From NCBI GenBank assembly GCA_017483225.1, contig JAFULF010000007.1, forward strand, positions 50,773 through 114,772: DNA of 64,000 bases. Reading direction: 5' to 3'. The stretch is from Alistipes sp. (GTDB taxonomy: Bacteria; Bacteroidota; Bacteroidia; Bacteroidales; Rikenellaceae). The notes beneath the pieces were generated by a model, which ran no database searches, was not told the origin of the DNA, and saw only the letters and a list, made by a program, of their open reading frames with translations. A program made the position numbers and the translations under genes. Numbering within the stretch: the stretch's first letter is position 1; each line of letters starts with the position of its first letter. Of this stretch, positions 46,277-55,256 are shown piece by piece.

Positions 46277-46312
46277 AAGGGGCTTCGAGGAGTATCGAAG
46301 CCCCTTATTTTT
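46277..46312 (+). terminator. ileS terminator
   Basis: GGGGCTTCG / CGAAGCCCC with a loop of about 8 nt, followed by TTATTTTT. Confidence 0.88.
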
Positions 46313-46342
46313 CCCTATTCGTATAGGAGAAGAGAACATTTA

Positions 46343-46374
46343 TTTGGAAGTATGAAATATTATTCATATCTTTA
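46343..46374 (+). promoter_or_regulatory. Promoter of the DksA-like gene
   Basis: TTTG (46343-46346), a 20-bp spacer and TATCTTTA (46367-46374), one mismatch from consensus. Confidence 0.6.
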
Positions 46375-46410
46375 CTAACACGATTGGTATAAATTATAAT
46401 AATTGCAACT

Positions 46411-46794
46411 ATGGCAGAGAACGTAAAAACCCGATACAGCGATGCTGAATTGGCGGAGTTTAAGGAGTTGATTTTATCGAAACTCGCAACCGCACGTCAC
46501 GACTACGAGTTGCTGCGTGCCTCCATAACACACAGTGCTGATAACGATACAGAGGATACTTCGCCGACATTTAAGGTGTTGGAGGAGGGTGCTGCTACGC
46601 TCTCGAAAGAGGAGAGTGAGCGTCTGGCTGCGCACCAACTCAAATTTATCAAGAACCTCGAACTTGCATTGGTGCGTATCGAGCATAAGACCTACGGAAT
46701 TTGTAAGACGACGGGCAAGCTGATTCCTCGTGAGCGTCTGCTGCGTGTGCCTCACGCAACGGAGTGCATCGAGGCTAAGGAGGCTCGCCGATAA
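46411..46794 (+). CDS. TraR/DksA-family protein with altered zinc finger
   Basis: A 127-residue DksA-like protein. Residues 8-80 form the coiled-coil hairpin (with an acidic DNDTEDTSPT tip), and the C-terminal globular part ends in the family pattern YGICKTTGKLIPRERLLRVPHA. Of the four cysteines of a classical DksA zinc finger only the first of the CxxC pair (Cys in GICKTT) and one Cys in TECIEAK remain; Thr and Ala take the others. So zinc binding is doubtful, as in other cysteine-poor DksA proteins. It should act in the polymerase secondary channel with or without ppGpp. Confidence 0.88.
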   Translation: MAENVKTRYSDAELAEFKELILSKLATARHDYELLRASITHSADNDTEDTSPTFKVLEEGAATLSKEESERLAAHQLKFIKNLELALVRIEHKTYGICKTTGKLIPRERLLRVPHATECIEAKEARR

Positions 46795-46814
46795 TCGCCC
46801 TCTCGTAAATAGAT

Positions 46815-46858
46815 TACGCCACGATGGAGATACCGAGTATCTGCCATCGTGGCGTTTC
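46815..46858. terminator. Bidirectional terminator between convergent genes
   Basis: ACGCCACGATGG / CCATCGTGGCGT, a perfect 12-bp stem, then TTTCCT. It lies between the DksA-like gene and the convergent DUF4465 gene. Confidence 0.85.
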
Positions 46859-46882
46859 CTGTGCCCTTTATTGCCTATATAC

Positions 46883-47755
46883 CTATTTATATACCTGTAT
46901 GTCGTCCATCGCCAGGTAGGTAGGGTAGTTCAGATACGGGAGTTCGCTCTTGACGCACTCGCCGTTGACGATTGTGCCCTCCTCCATCGTGAAGCGCACA
47001 CCCTTGACTTCGCCCAGTGGCGAGAGGTCCCACTTACGCCACGAGGCCAAGGTCGATACCTCGGTACGCTTGATGTAGGTCTCCACCGAGCCTGTTGTTG
47101 CGCCATTTGCGTCGTAGCCGGTGGCGATAACCTTCATATATCCATCCTTCGGCAATGCCGGGATTTGATAGCCCGGGCCTGCGTAGCCGTTCTGCAAAAC
47201 ATCCAACGTATAGCGTGTTCCCAAGATGTAGATATGCTCAATGATACCCGTGGAGTATTTGAACTCGATAAACGGCGGAACATCATTCGAGGCAACGTAG
47301 CATACGAGGAAGTTGTTGCCACTATGCGCACGGTCGGCCGTGAGCTGTTGTTCGTAGGTGTAGTGTCCATTTGCCACTGAGCCGTCGGGGTTGTAGTTCG
47401 ATACCGCTATGCCGCCACCCGAGAAGGTGTAGTTGTCGAAGGCACCCACCAACTCGCTCCATAGGTCGGTGCGGATGTCGTACCAAGCGTATGGCTTGTC
47501 GGGGTTGCCGAGGTAGAAGCCTTGACCGTCGGGCTCGCCGTAGAGCAGCGGGCCACCATACTGCTTCGAGTCGATGAGCGATGCCCACCAACGGTTGGTG
47601 ACGGTGTTGCCGGGGTTCTCGGTGTCGCCGGTAGAGTAGGAGCTATCCTCGAAGTCGGCAGTGTAGTGCTTGCGTATGCGATTGTCATCGCCCCCGTCGT
47701 TGTTGCAGCCCGCAAGCAGTGCGGCAGTGATAAGAATCAAAAAAGTCTTTCTCAT
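46883..47755 (-). CDS. DUF4465 domain lipoprotein
   Basis: 290 residues. A lipoprotein signal (MRKTFLILITAALLAGCNN, lipobox LAGC) is followed by a short Gly/Asp linker and one DUF4465 domain (about 35-290, beta-rich; DFEDSSYS, WWASLIDSKQYGG, FSGGGIAVSNY). The function is not known; the domain is predicted as a secreted carbohydrate-binding-like beta sandwich in Bacteroidetes. An in-frame ATG 9 bp upstream is possible, but the chosen start gives a clean signal. It is just downstream of rodA (12 bp) on the same strand, perhaps read from the mre operon. Confidence 0.85.
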   Translation of the reverse strand: MRKTFLILITAALLAGCNNDGGDDNRIRKHYTADFEDSSYSTGDTENPGNTVTNRWWASLIDSKQYGGPLLYGEPDGQGFYLGNPDKPYAWYDIRTDLWSELVGAFDNYTFSGGGIAVSNYNPDGSVANGHYTYEQQLTADRAHSGNNFLVCYVASNDVPPFIEFKYSTGIIEHIYILGTRYTLDVLQNGYAGPGYQIPALPKDGYMKVIATGYDANGATTGSVETYIKRTEVSTLASWRKWDLSPLGEVKGVRFTMEEGTIVNGECVKSELPYLNYPTYLAMDDIQVYK

Positions 47756-47767
47756 ATCTCTCATTTT

Positions 47768-49243
47768 TTATAATCTGCTATATGTTGGCAGCCCCTTGCG
47801 TGTCGAGGCATCGAGCGCAAAGGCTATAAATATCATTATGGTATATGCCAGCAGTGAGGAGCCTCCGTAACTTATCAGCGGCAGAGGTATTCCCATCACG
47901 GGCATCACACCCATAGTCATACCGATATTGACCCATACGTGGAACAGCAACATCGAGGCGACGGCATAGCAATAGACCCTGCCGAAGCTCTCCTGTTGTC
48001 GGTCGCCCATCTTCATCAGTCGCAGAATGAAGGCCCCGAAGAGGCCGAGCAGCACCAGCGCACCCATAAAGCCGAACTCTTCGCCTATGGCGCAGAAGAT
48101 GAAGTCGGTATGGCGCTCCGGCACCAATCCGTAGCGCACCTGCGACCCTTGCAGGTACCCCTTGCCGAAGATGCCTCCGGAGCCGATGGCTATCTTCGCC
48201 TGATTGACGTTGTAGTCGGCATCAGGGTCCTCCTCAATGCCGAGGAAGGTCTGTATTCGCTGCTGCTGGTGGTGTTTAAGACGGCTGAATGCCAAGTCGG
48301 AGGATGGCGGTATCATCACCGCCGCAAAGAATATCGCCACAACGATAATCAGCGGGCGCAGGTTCTCTCGGATGGCATATATAACTACGACGACCACGGA
48401 TGCGAGGGTCGTAGCGAGTAGGCTGATATAGTAGGAGGCGTTGCCCTTGGAGATGAGGCCCCAGAGCAGGAAGACGATGATGCTCACGAGCAGCAACGAG
48501 GCTACATACGTGACACATATACGCCAGCGGCCCCGCATCATCATCGCCGCCGAGAGGGTGAAGATGGCGATGAGCGAGAATAACAGCGTGATGGGCGTGA
48601 AGATGAACGAGAGGATAAAGAGCGCAGCGACAAAGAGTATCGGTACACAAATCCAGTTGTTCAGCCCCTCACGATAGAACATAAAGAGGAACGAGCAGAG
48701 TACCAATCCGGAGCCGGTGTCGTTCTGCAATACGGCGATGCCCATAGGCACGAGGAGTATCGCCGCCACTCGGAACAGGTCGCCCACCTTGTTGATTGAG
48801 AAGTTGTACTCGCTCATTATGCGTGCCGTGGCAAGTGCGATGGTAATCTTGGCCAGCTCCATAGGCTGCAAGCGGAAGCCGCCGATGTCGAGCCACGCTC
48901 GGGCGCCATTAACCTCCGTGCCAAGCCCCGGTATAAATGTCAGGAGCAGGGCGAGGATGCCTGCGCCGTAGAAGAAGTACGCCCCCTTATGCCATACGCT
49001 GCTGTCGAGCAGCAGGATGAAGAGAGCCACAACCCACGATATGCCGAGCCATACTGCCTGCTTCATATAGTTGTGCGAGAAGGAGAGCGGAGCTTCGCTC
49101 GTGGAGTCCCACGATGCGGAGAATATCGCCATCAGGCCAACCATAGTCAGCGCAACGTAGAGCATAACCGCCCATATATCAAGCCCCTCGAACAGAGCGG
49201 CACTATTTCTTCTTCTTGCGGTCATAGGCGTTGTAGTAATCAA
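47768..49243 (-). CDS. rodA: Rod-shape peptidoglycan polymerase RodA
   Basis: A 491-residue SEDS-family glycosyltransferase with about 10 or more membrane segments (residues 25-470). The conserved PSDLAFSRLKHHQQQRIQTFL segment, SGGIFGKGYLQGSQVRYG and ERHTDFIFCAIGEEFGF (with the catalytic-region Asp and Glu) are present, as is MGIPLPLISYGGSSLLAYTI near the end. It is longer than E. coli RodA (370), with extra transmembrane segments in the middle, common in Bacteroidetes. It polymerises lipid II with PBP2. It overlaps mrdA by 41 bp; a second ATG 18 bp later is possible. Confidence 0.94.
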   Translation of the reverse strand: MITTTPMTARRRNSAALFEGLDIWAVMLYVALTMVGLMAIFSASWDSTSEAPLSFSHNYMKQAVWLGISWVVALFILLLDSSVWHKGAYFFYGAGILALLLTFIPGLGTEVNGARAWLDIGGFRLQPMELAKITIALATARIMSEYNFSINKVGDLFRVAAILLVPMGIAVLQNDTGSGLVLCSFLFMFYREGLNNWICVPILFVAALFILSFIFTPITLLFSLIAIFTLSAAMMMRGRWRICVTYVASLLLVSIIVFLLWGLISKGNASYYISLLATTLASVVVVVIYAIRENLRPLIIVVAIFFAAVMIPPSSDLAFSRLKHHQQQRIQTFLGIEEDPDADYNVNQAKIAIGSGGIFGKGYLQGSQVRYGLVPERHTDFIFCAIGEEFGFMGALVLLGLFGAFILRLMKMGDRQQESFGRVYCYAVASMLLFHVWVNIGMTMGVMPVMGIPLPLISYGGSSLLAYTIMIFIAFALDASTRKGLPTYSRL

Positions 49244-51047
49244 TCTTTTTGTTCTTTATGTACTCGACGAGCCACGGACGGGTGATGGTGTCCGTCAGGT
49301 AGAACTCTTCGAGCAGTGATGCCACGGGAACGGCCGCCGAGGCGCCGAAGCCTCCGTGCTCGACATATACGGCGATGGCAATCTTCGGGTTGTTGCGTGG
49401 CGCAAAGGAGATGAAGGTCGAGTGGTCGTCGCCCTTCGGGTTCTGCACCGTGCCGGTCTTGCCACACACGTCCAACCCCGGGAGCATTGCGCCCTGTGCC
49501 GTACCATCAACATTGACCGCTCGCCACATCCCCTTGACGATGGTCTCGAAGTGCTTGGTATCTACCTTCGTATAGTTTTTGCGGTAGAAGCGGGCATCGA
49601 GCGAGTCCTGCCCCTCCACACTGCGTACAATGTGCGGGATGTAGTAGTAGCCACGGTTGGCAATCGTGGCGGCGAGGTTGGCAAGTTGCAGAGGCGTAAC
49701 GCCCAACTCGCCCTGACCGATGGAGAGTGAGAGCACGGTCAGCGCATTCCACGAGCGACGATACAGCTTGTCGTAGAAGGCTCTGTCGGGGAGGTAGCCG
49801 CCACTCTCCCTCGCAAGGTCGATATCCAGACGGCGGCCAAAGCCGAAGCTCTCGACGTACTCCCGCCATACCTCGTAGGCATCTTTGGCGGAGTCGTAGC
49901 GTTTGTTCTCCAAGATGTTGCGGAAGACCTCGCAGAAGTATGCGTTGCACGAGGTGGCAATGGCATAGTCGAGGTTCAGCGGCGAGGCGTGCTCGTGACA
50001 GCCGAGCTTCTTGCCGTTTGCGTAGTGGTAGCCCTTGTGGCACTGGTAGCGGTAGTGAGGCTTCAACACCCCCTCCTGCAATCCGATAAGTCCGTTTACG
50101 AGCTTGAAGGTTGAGCCCGGAGGGGTATATTTCGGGTAGAGCGCACGGTTGTAGAGTGGCTCACGTGGCTCACGCAGCAGGCGCACGTAGTTGTTGCCTC
50201 GGTCACGACCTACCATATCGTCGGGGTCGAAGGTCGGCGAGGATACCAACGCCAGAATCTCTCCCGTGGCAGGCTCAATGGCTACCACGGCACCCACCTT
50301 GCCCTCCATTAACTCCTCGGCATAGGCTTGCAGGCGGGCGTCAATCGTGCAGATGAGCCGCTTGCCCGCCACCGGCTCCCTCAGTATCTCGTCACTATCT
50401 TCGTTGCGGGTGCGGATGTTGCGCAGCAGCAACCCCTTCTCGCCTCGCAGTTCCTTCTCGTAGGCCAGCTCCAAGCCATCGACACCGATATAGTCGCCCA
50501 TAGCGTAGTACCCCTCGTCGTCATTTTTGAGCTGTCGCTCGTTTATCTCGCCCAGACTGCCGAGCAGGTTGCCTCCAATCTTGCGAGGGTAGTTGCGCAC
50601 GGTGCGTGGCACGGTGTAGAAGCCGCTGATGCCCAACTCGTCCATACGCAGCTTATCCTCCACGGTGAGGTATTTGGCTATCAGCGAGCCTTGTCGGGAG
50701 TTCTGCCGTGCCTCGGAGAGAGCTCGTCGGATGCGTTTGGGCGAGAGTCCAGTGATGTCGCAGAGCAGCGTCGTGTCGAGCCCCTCTTTCGGCAGGTCAC
50801 GCCATACCGCCATAAGGTCGTAGCACTCCTTGCTCTGAATCAAATACTCGCCATTGCGGTCGAAGACTTCGCCTCGTGGCGGATATGTCCTGACGTAGCG
50901 GAGATAGTTGTCGGCGGCACGTCCCTCGTACTCGTTGTCGAAGAGTTGCAGGTAGCCGGCACGCAGCAGCAGCACACCAAAGATGATGAGCACTACCACT
51001 CGTGGCGCCACCACTCGCCAGTGGAATTTATCTCCGTAGCCGTTCAT
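49203..51047 (-). CDS. mrdA: Penicillin-binding protein 2
   Basis: A 614-residue class B PBP. One N-terminal membrane anchor (about residues 10-30), a non-catalytic pedestal domain (about 50-230), then the transpeptidase domain: SxxK in PGSTFKLVNGLIG, SCN in ATSCNAYFCE and KTG in DVCGKTGTVQNP. The charged C-terminus ends in KKKK. It cross-links the glycan made by RodA during elongation. Its start overlaps the mreD stop by 1 bp (TAATG) and it overlaps rodA, so the cluster is translationally coupled. Confidence 0.95.
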   Translation of the reverse strand: MNGYGDKFHWRVVAPRVVVLIIFGVLLLRAGYLQLFDNEYEGRAADNYLRYVRTYPPRGEVFDRNGEYLIQSKECYDLMAVWRDLPKEGLDTTLLCDITGLSPKRIRRALSEARQNSRQGSLIAKYLTVEDKLRMDELGISGFYTVPRTVRNYPRKIGGNLLGSLGEINERQLKNDDEGYYAMGDYIGVDGLELAYEKELRGEKGLLLRNIRTRNEDSDEILREPVAGKRLICTIDARLQAYAEELMEGKVGAVVAIEPATGEILALVSSPTFDPDDMVGRDRGNNYVRLLREPREPLYNRALYPKYTPPGSTFKLVNGLIGLQEGVLKPHYRYQCHKGYHYANGKKLGCHEHASPLNLDYAIATSCNAYFCEVFRNILENKRYDSAKDAYEVWREYVESFGFGRRLDIDLARESGGYLPDRAFYDKLYRRSWNALTVLSLSIGQGELGVTPLQLANLAATIANRGYYYIPHIVRSVEGQDSLDARFYRKNYTKVDTKHFETIVKGMWRAVNVDGTAQGAMLPGLDVCGKTGTVQNPKGDDHSTFISFAPRNNPKIAIAVYVEHGGFGASAAVPVASLLEEFYLTDTITRPWLVEYIKNKKIDYYNAYDRKKKK

Positions 51048-51568
51048 TACTTTTGCGTCGTCAGTTTAGGTGTGAAGATGATAAGCATCAGATATACAAG
51101 CACAAGCGTCGCAATGGTGCTGCACGCAAGGCGTGAGAGGAAGAAACCAAAGTTGCTCAGCGACAGGTGCTCAAACCCGAAGAAGAGCAGCGAGTGCAGC
51201 GTCACGATGGTTATGATGTAGCGATGAAAGCGGAATCGGCCGAGTCGCTTGACGCTCGGGATGTCGCCCTCGTTGTCGAAGTCGGAGAAGCCGGCGGTGA
51301 GGTGCAGCAGCGAGCGACGGAAGAAGGCTATGGGGAGTGTGGTCAGCGTATTCAGACCGCAGGTGCCCATCGTGATATCCATCAGCACGCCCACGGCCAG
51401 ACCTGCGAAGAGAATCTTCACGGGCGAGGTGTCGAGCGGCATCAGCACTATGCAGAGGATGTATAGCGTCGGCGCTACAAGGGTGGTGAAGGTGAGGTTG
51501 TTGAGCAGGAAAATCTGCAAGAGCAACACCACCGTCACGAAGGTTATATAGTGAACTTTTGACCTCAT
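51047..51568 (-). CDS. mreD: Rod-shape determining protein MreD
   Basis: A 173-residue membrane protein with five or six hydrophobic segments and few loops. Sequence identity in MreD is low across bacteria, so the call rests on size, topology and place: 10 bp after mreC and overlapping mrdA. The segment DTSPVKILFAGLAVGVLMDITMG has the Gly/Asp pattern of the family. It is part of the membrane complex that links MreB to wall synthesis. Confidence 0.85.
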   Translation of the reverse strand: MRSKVHYITFVTVVLLLQIFLLNNLTFTTLVAPTLYILCIVLMPLDTSPVKILFAGLAVGVLMDITMGTCGLNTLTTLPIAFFRRSLLHLTAGFSDFDNEGDIPSVKRLGRFRFHRYIITIVTLHSLLFFGFEHLSLSNFGFFLSRLACSTIATLVLVYLMLIIFTPKLTTQK

Positions 51569-51578
51569 CTTTTCGCTT

Positions 51579-52400
51579 CTAATGTTTTGGGGTTGAGTCG
51601 AGAGATTGCGCCTCGTCGGCCATATTGTTGCTCACGAGTATTACGTTACTCAGGCGTGAGAAGTCGGCCGCAAGCCGCACACGGCAGTCGTATGTGGTGC
51701 GGTTCTCCGGAAACTCGACACTCTCGATGGTGCCGATGATGACCTCCGGCGGGAAGTAGTAGGAGAATCCCGATGCCACGACCATATCTCCCTCGTTGAT
51801 GTTGGCATACTTCGACACCTCGTCGAATATCGCCATCTGCGCATCGCCCCCGTTCCAGTGCAGGGTGCCGATGCTTCCATCCTCCGACAGACGACCTCCG
51901 ACCTTGAAGGTGTTGTTGAGCAACGACTTGGCTATCGAGAAGTTCTCGGAGCAGTTCACGATGCTTCCTACGGCGTATCCCTCAGGCGAGAGTACCGCCA
52001 TATTGAGCTTCACGCCATCGTTCAGTCCCTTGTCTATCGTGATGAAGTTCTGCGGACGGTTTATGGAGTTTGATACCACACGGGCAGCAATATAGTCGTA
52101 GCGGTGCATCGCCGTCACCTCAAACTCGATGTCGGGGTTGGCACTCTCTATGGCATCGAGCCGGTTCTCCAACTCGGCGATACGCTCCGTCAGCATGATG
52201 TTCTGGCGGCGCAGTGAAAAGTACTCGCCAACACCCTGTATGGCACTGTGCATCCCTCGCACAACACTGTGGGAGGCTTTCAGCAGGCGTGCCTGCGTGT
52301 AGGGCGTGGAGTAGGCATAGGAACGTATGGCGATAATCTCCAATATCACGAAGATTATCGCTACGTAGGTCTTGCGTATGAAATACAATAATTTATGCAT
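51579..52400 (-). CDS. mreC: Rod-shape determining protein MreC
   Basis: A 273-residue bitopic protein. A membrane anchor (about residues 8-27) is followed by a periplasmic coiled coil (about 65-90, LTERIAELENRLDAIES) and the MreC beta-barrel core (about 105-265; QNFITIDKGLNDGVKLNMAV, EGYAVGSIVN, GDMVVASGFSYYFPPEVIIG). It dimerises through the coiled coil and activates PBP2. It lies 132 bp after mreB, the only real gap in the operon, which contains strong hairpins. Confidence 0.92.
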   Translation of the reverse strand: MHKLLYFIRKTYVAIIFVILEIIAIRSYAYSTPYTQARLLKASHSVVRGMHSAIQGVGEYFSLRRQNIMLTERIAELENRLDAIESANPDIEFEVTAMHRYDYIAARVVSNSINRPQNFITIDKGLNDGVKLNMAVLSPEGYAVGSIVNCSENFSIAKSLLNNTFKVGGRLSEDGSIGTLHWNGGDAQMAIFDEVSKYANINEGDMVVASGFSYYFPPEVIIGTIESVEFPENRTTYDCRVRLAADFSRLSNVILVSNNMADEAQSLDSTPKH

Positions 52401-52421
52401 TGCCGCTCGGATGATAAAAGA

Positions 52422-52516
52422 GTTCGGGCAGGGTGTCTTGGTTGCCTCTCCCTGCCTCGAACCTCTAAACTCTCTCTATGTGCTACTCAATCTGTGCGGG
52501 GGGGGTGCCCCCCCCC
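52422..52516 (-). other. Two strong hairpins in the mreB-mreC gap
   Basis: One hairpin (52422-52462) pairs GTTCGGGCAGGG with CCCTGCCTCGAAC apart from one bulged T. The other (52498-52516) is eight G, TG and nine C on the plus strand, a nearly loop-free pure G/C stem in the transcript. Neither has a T-tract on the minus strand. They may mark RNA processing or attenuation that makes mreB more abundant than mreC. Confidence 0.5.
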
Positions 52517-52532
52517 TCCCTATATCGGGCAA

Positions 52533-53552
52533 TTATCGCAACAGGAATGAGAAGTGGTTGATGTTCTTCAAGGCGATGTTTGTTCCTCGCACAATCGCAC
52601 GCAGTGGGTCCTCGGCGATATGTACCGGAATGCCTGTCTTGTCGGAGAGGCGCTTGTTCAGACCCTTGATGAGTGCACCACCACCTGCCAGATAGATGCC
52701 GTTGCGAACTACGTCGGAGTAGAGCTCGGCAGGCATATCGGTCAGCACCTGCATCAGTGCCTCGTCCAGCTTCGAGAGCGAGGAGTCGAGAGCATAGGCA
52801 ATCTCGCTGTAATTGAGGGTCACGGTCTGTGGCAGTGATGTGAGCACGCTCGGTCCTGTCACAACGAAATCCTCGGGCTCGACCTCCAACTCAGGCAGGG
52901 CGGCACCCACCTTGCACTTAATCTCCTCGGCAGTACGCTCGCCGATGCGGATGTTGTGCTGCTGGCGGATGTAGTTGATGATGTCGGTGGTGAATACGTC
53001 ACCGGCAACATTTATGGACTTCGAGGTCACGATACCGCCCAGTGATATGCAGGCAATCTCCGATGTGCCGCCACCTATGTCGATAATCATATTTCCCTCC
53101 GGAGCCTCGACGTCGATGCCGGCACCCAGAGCCGCAGCCATAGGCTCGAAAATCATCGCCACCTCACGTGCTCCGGCGTGCTCGGCCGAGTCACGCACGG
53201 CACGAATCTCTACGTTGGTGGAGCCCGACGGTATGCAGATTACCATTTTGAGCGATGGCGAGAAGAGTGAGCCGGAGGTGTGAATCTTGCGAATCAGACC
53301 TTTGAGCATCAACTCCGTGGCGTTGAAGTCCGCAATCACGCCATCCTTCAACGGACGAATGGTGCGCAGGTTGTTCGGAGTACGGCCGATGTAAGGCTTT
53401 GCGGCGTGTCCGAGGGCGTGTAGCTGATTTGTCTGTATATCAATAGCAATCACCGACGGCTCATCAACCACAACCTCGTCATTATAGACAATCAACGTGT
53501 TGGCTGTGCCAAGGTCGATTGCCAAGTCCTGTGTGAATGAAAAAAGTCCCAT
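52533..53552 (-). CDS. mreB: Rod-shape determining protein MreB
   Basis: A 339-residue actin homologue. Phosphate-binding loops are DLGTANTLIVYN near the N-terminus and IDIGGGTSEIACISLGGIV at about 155; the adenosine motif GIYLAGGGALIKGL lies at about 285. It polymerises on ATP under the inner membrane and guides elongation. It is the first gene of the mreB-mreC-mreD-mrdA-rodA cluster and has its own upstream -7 box. Confidence 0.96.
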   Translation of the reverse strand: MGLFSFTQDLAIDLGTANTLIVYNDEVVVDEPSVIAIDIQTNQLHALGHAAKPYIGRTPNNLRTIRPLKDGVIADFNATELMLKGLIRKIHTSGSLFSPSLKMVICIPSGSTNVEIRAVRDSAEHAGAREVAMIFEPMAAALGAGIDVEAPEGNMIIDIGGGTSEIACISLGGIVTSKSINVAGDVFTTDIINYIRQQHNIRIGERTAEEIKCKVGAALPELEVEPEDFVVTGPSVLTSLPQTVTLNYSEIAYALDSSLSKLDEALMQVLTDMPAELYSDVVRNGIYLAGGGALIKGLNKRLSDKTGIPVHIAEDPLRAIVRGTNIALKNINHFSFLLR

Positions 53553-53622
53553 AGTATCTTATCTTTTTATAATTTTCTTACCGCAAAAAGTGGGTTAGCA
53601 ACGTAGTTGCTGTACGTTTTTG

Positions 53623-53630
53623 CAAAGATA
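53623..53630 (-). promoter_or_regulatory. -7 box of the mre operon
   Basis: TATCTTTG on the minus strand, 70 bp before the mreB ATG. The nearest TTG is too close to be a proper -33 box. Confidence 0.48.
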
Positions 53631-53676
53631 AACAAAAGATTGACAAGTTTTATTATTTTTTATTGAAAAAATTTTA

Positions 53677-53684
53677 TATCTTTG
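53677..53684 (+). promoter_or_regulatory. -7 box of pgi
   Basis: TATCTTTG, 90 bp before the pgi ATG, back-to-back with the mreB promoter (46 bp between the two boxes). Confidence 0.5.
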
Positions 53685-53774
53685 ATGTTTGGAAGGCGGG
53701 GCGAAGCAGGCTCCGTCGAAAGATGTGACGGAATATAAAAACTAACAACATAACAATAAATAAATCAGTAGATT

Positions 53775-55106
53775 ATGGAATTGATTAAACTCGACACCCG
53801 CAAGTGCGGAATCGAAATCTCGGAAGAGTTGAAGAATGAGGCTTTGGCTGCTAATGCTCTGTTGCACGCCGGCGAGGGCAAGGGTAGCGACTTCTTGGGC
53901 TGGATTACCCTGCCATCCGACATTGATGCCGCCCACTTGGAGGCTATCAACAAGCAGGCTGCTGCGCTGCGTGCAAAGGCCGATGTCATCATCTGTATCG
54001 GCATCGGAGGCTCGTACCTCGGCGCAAAGGCTGTTATTGACGCTATGACCAACTCGTTTGAGTTGTTGCACAAGGAGCACAAGAACCCTATCGTGCTCTT
54101 CGCAGGTCAGAATATCTCGGAGGACTATCTGGGCGAGATGTTGGAGGCGTTGAAGGATTACTCGATTGCTACCATCGTAGCCTCTAAGTCGGGTACTACC
54201 ACCGAGCCTGCCATCGCCTTCCGTATCATCAAGGAGGAGATTGAGCGCCGCTATGGTAAGGAGGATGCCAAGGAGCGTATCGTTGCCGTTACCGACAAGG
54301 CTCGTGGTGCACTCAAAACCCTCGCTACGCAGGAGGGCTATCCTACATTCGTGATTCCTGACAATGTGGGAGGTCGTTTCTCTGTGCTCTCTCCGGTAGG
54401 TCTGCTTCCGCTGGCCGCAGGTGGCGTGGATATCTGCGCACTCGTCGAGGGTGCACGTGCTGTGGAGGAGGCTACTCGTCCGGGCGTGGCTTACGAGGAT
54501 AATATCTCGGCACAGTATGCTGCCGTGCGCAACGCACTCTATCGTGCCGGCAAGAAGATTGAGATTTTGGGCTCATACGAGCCTAAGCTGATGAATATCA
54601 ACGAGTGGTGGAAGCAGCTCTATGGCGAGAGCGAGGGTAAGGACGGCAAGGGTATCTACCCTGCATCGGTAACTCTTACCGCCGACCTGCACTCTATGGG
54701 TCAGTATATTCAGGATGGTGAGCGTACCCTCTTCGAGACCATCATCTCGGTAGGCGCTCCTAAGTATGACGTGCGTGTATGCTCGGACGCAGAGAACCTC
54801 GATGGCCTGAACTACTTGGCAGGTCGTCGTCTGCACGACATCAACCGTATGGCGGAGCTGGGCGTTCAGATTGCCCACGTGGATGGTGGCGTGCCTAACC
54901 TCCGTGTAGAGATTCCGACCATCGACGAGCGCACCCTCGGTGCTCTGATTTACTTTTTCGAGAAGGCTTGCGGTATCAGCGGCTATATGCTGGGTGTCAA
55001 TCCGTTTGACCAGCCAGGCGTTGAGGCTTACAAGAAGAATATGTTTGCTCTTCTGGAAAAGCCGGGCTACGAGGAGGAGACCAAAGCAATCAAGGCTCGT
55101 CTGTAA
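53775..55106 (+). CDS. pgi: Glucose-6-phosphate isomerase
   Basis: A 443-residue isomerase of the shorter bacterial type (E. coli 549, Bacillus about 450). [17 protein letters not shown] and [17 protein letters not shown] are the sugar-phosphate binding loops (SIS-like fold), and the C-terminal lysine motif is at [21 protein letters not shown]. It interconverts glucose-6-phosphate and fructose-6-phosphate in the cytoplasm. It is a single gene, convergent with folA; a small inverted-repeat element separates them. Confidence 0.96.
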   Translation: MELIKLDTRKCGIEISEELKNEALAANALLHAGEGKGSDFLGWITLPSDIDAAHLEAINKQAAALRAKADVIICIGIGGSYLGAKAVIDAMTNSFELLHKEHKNPIVLFAGQNISEDYLGEMLEALKDYSIATIVASKSGTTTEPAIAFRIIKEEIERRYGKEDAKERIVAVTDKARGALKTLATQEGYPTFVIPDNVGGRFSVLSPVGLLPLAAGGVDICALVEGARAVEEATRPGVAYEDNISAQYAAVRNALYRAGKKIEILGSYEPKLMNINEWWKQLYGESEGKDGKGIYPASVTLTADLHSMGQYIQDGERTLFETIISVGAPKYDVRVCSDAENLDGLNYLAGRRLHDINRMAELGVQIAHVDGGVPNLRVEIPTIDERTLGALIYFFEKACGISGYMLGVNPFDQPGVEAYKKNMFALLEKPGYEEETKAIKARL

Positions 55107-55127
55107 TACACTTATAACGTAGCAGAA

Positions 55128-55220
55128 GCTGTCTAACAAGGCTAATTTTTAACGATTTTACCCCCGCCAGAAGTGCATCTGACGGGGGTGATTTTCATTT
55201 TTGAGGACTTGTTAGACAGC
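55128..55220. repeat. 93-bp MITE-like inverted-repeat element
   Basis: Perfect 13-bp terminal inverted repeats GCTGTCTAACAAG / CTTGTTAGACAGC enclose an inner hairpin CCCCCG-C-CAGA / TCTG-A-CGGGGG (55161-55188). No target-site duplication is obvious. It stands in the gap between convergent pgi and folA, and the inner hairpin may end both transcripts. Confidence 0.75.
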
Positions 55221-55256
55221 CCCGTTTGTTTGTCTATATAATTTTGTATGCTCTGT

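Noticed and set aside
52498-52516. Phase-variable homopolymer controlling a gene frame
   Set aside because: The run lies between genes, not in a coding frame or between promoter boxes, so ON/OFF switching is not supported; it is kept only as an RNA hairpin.
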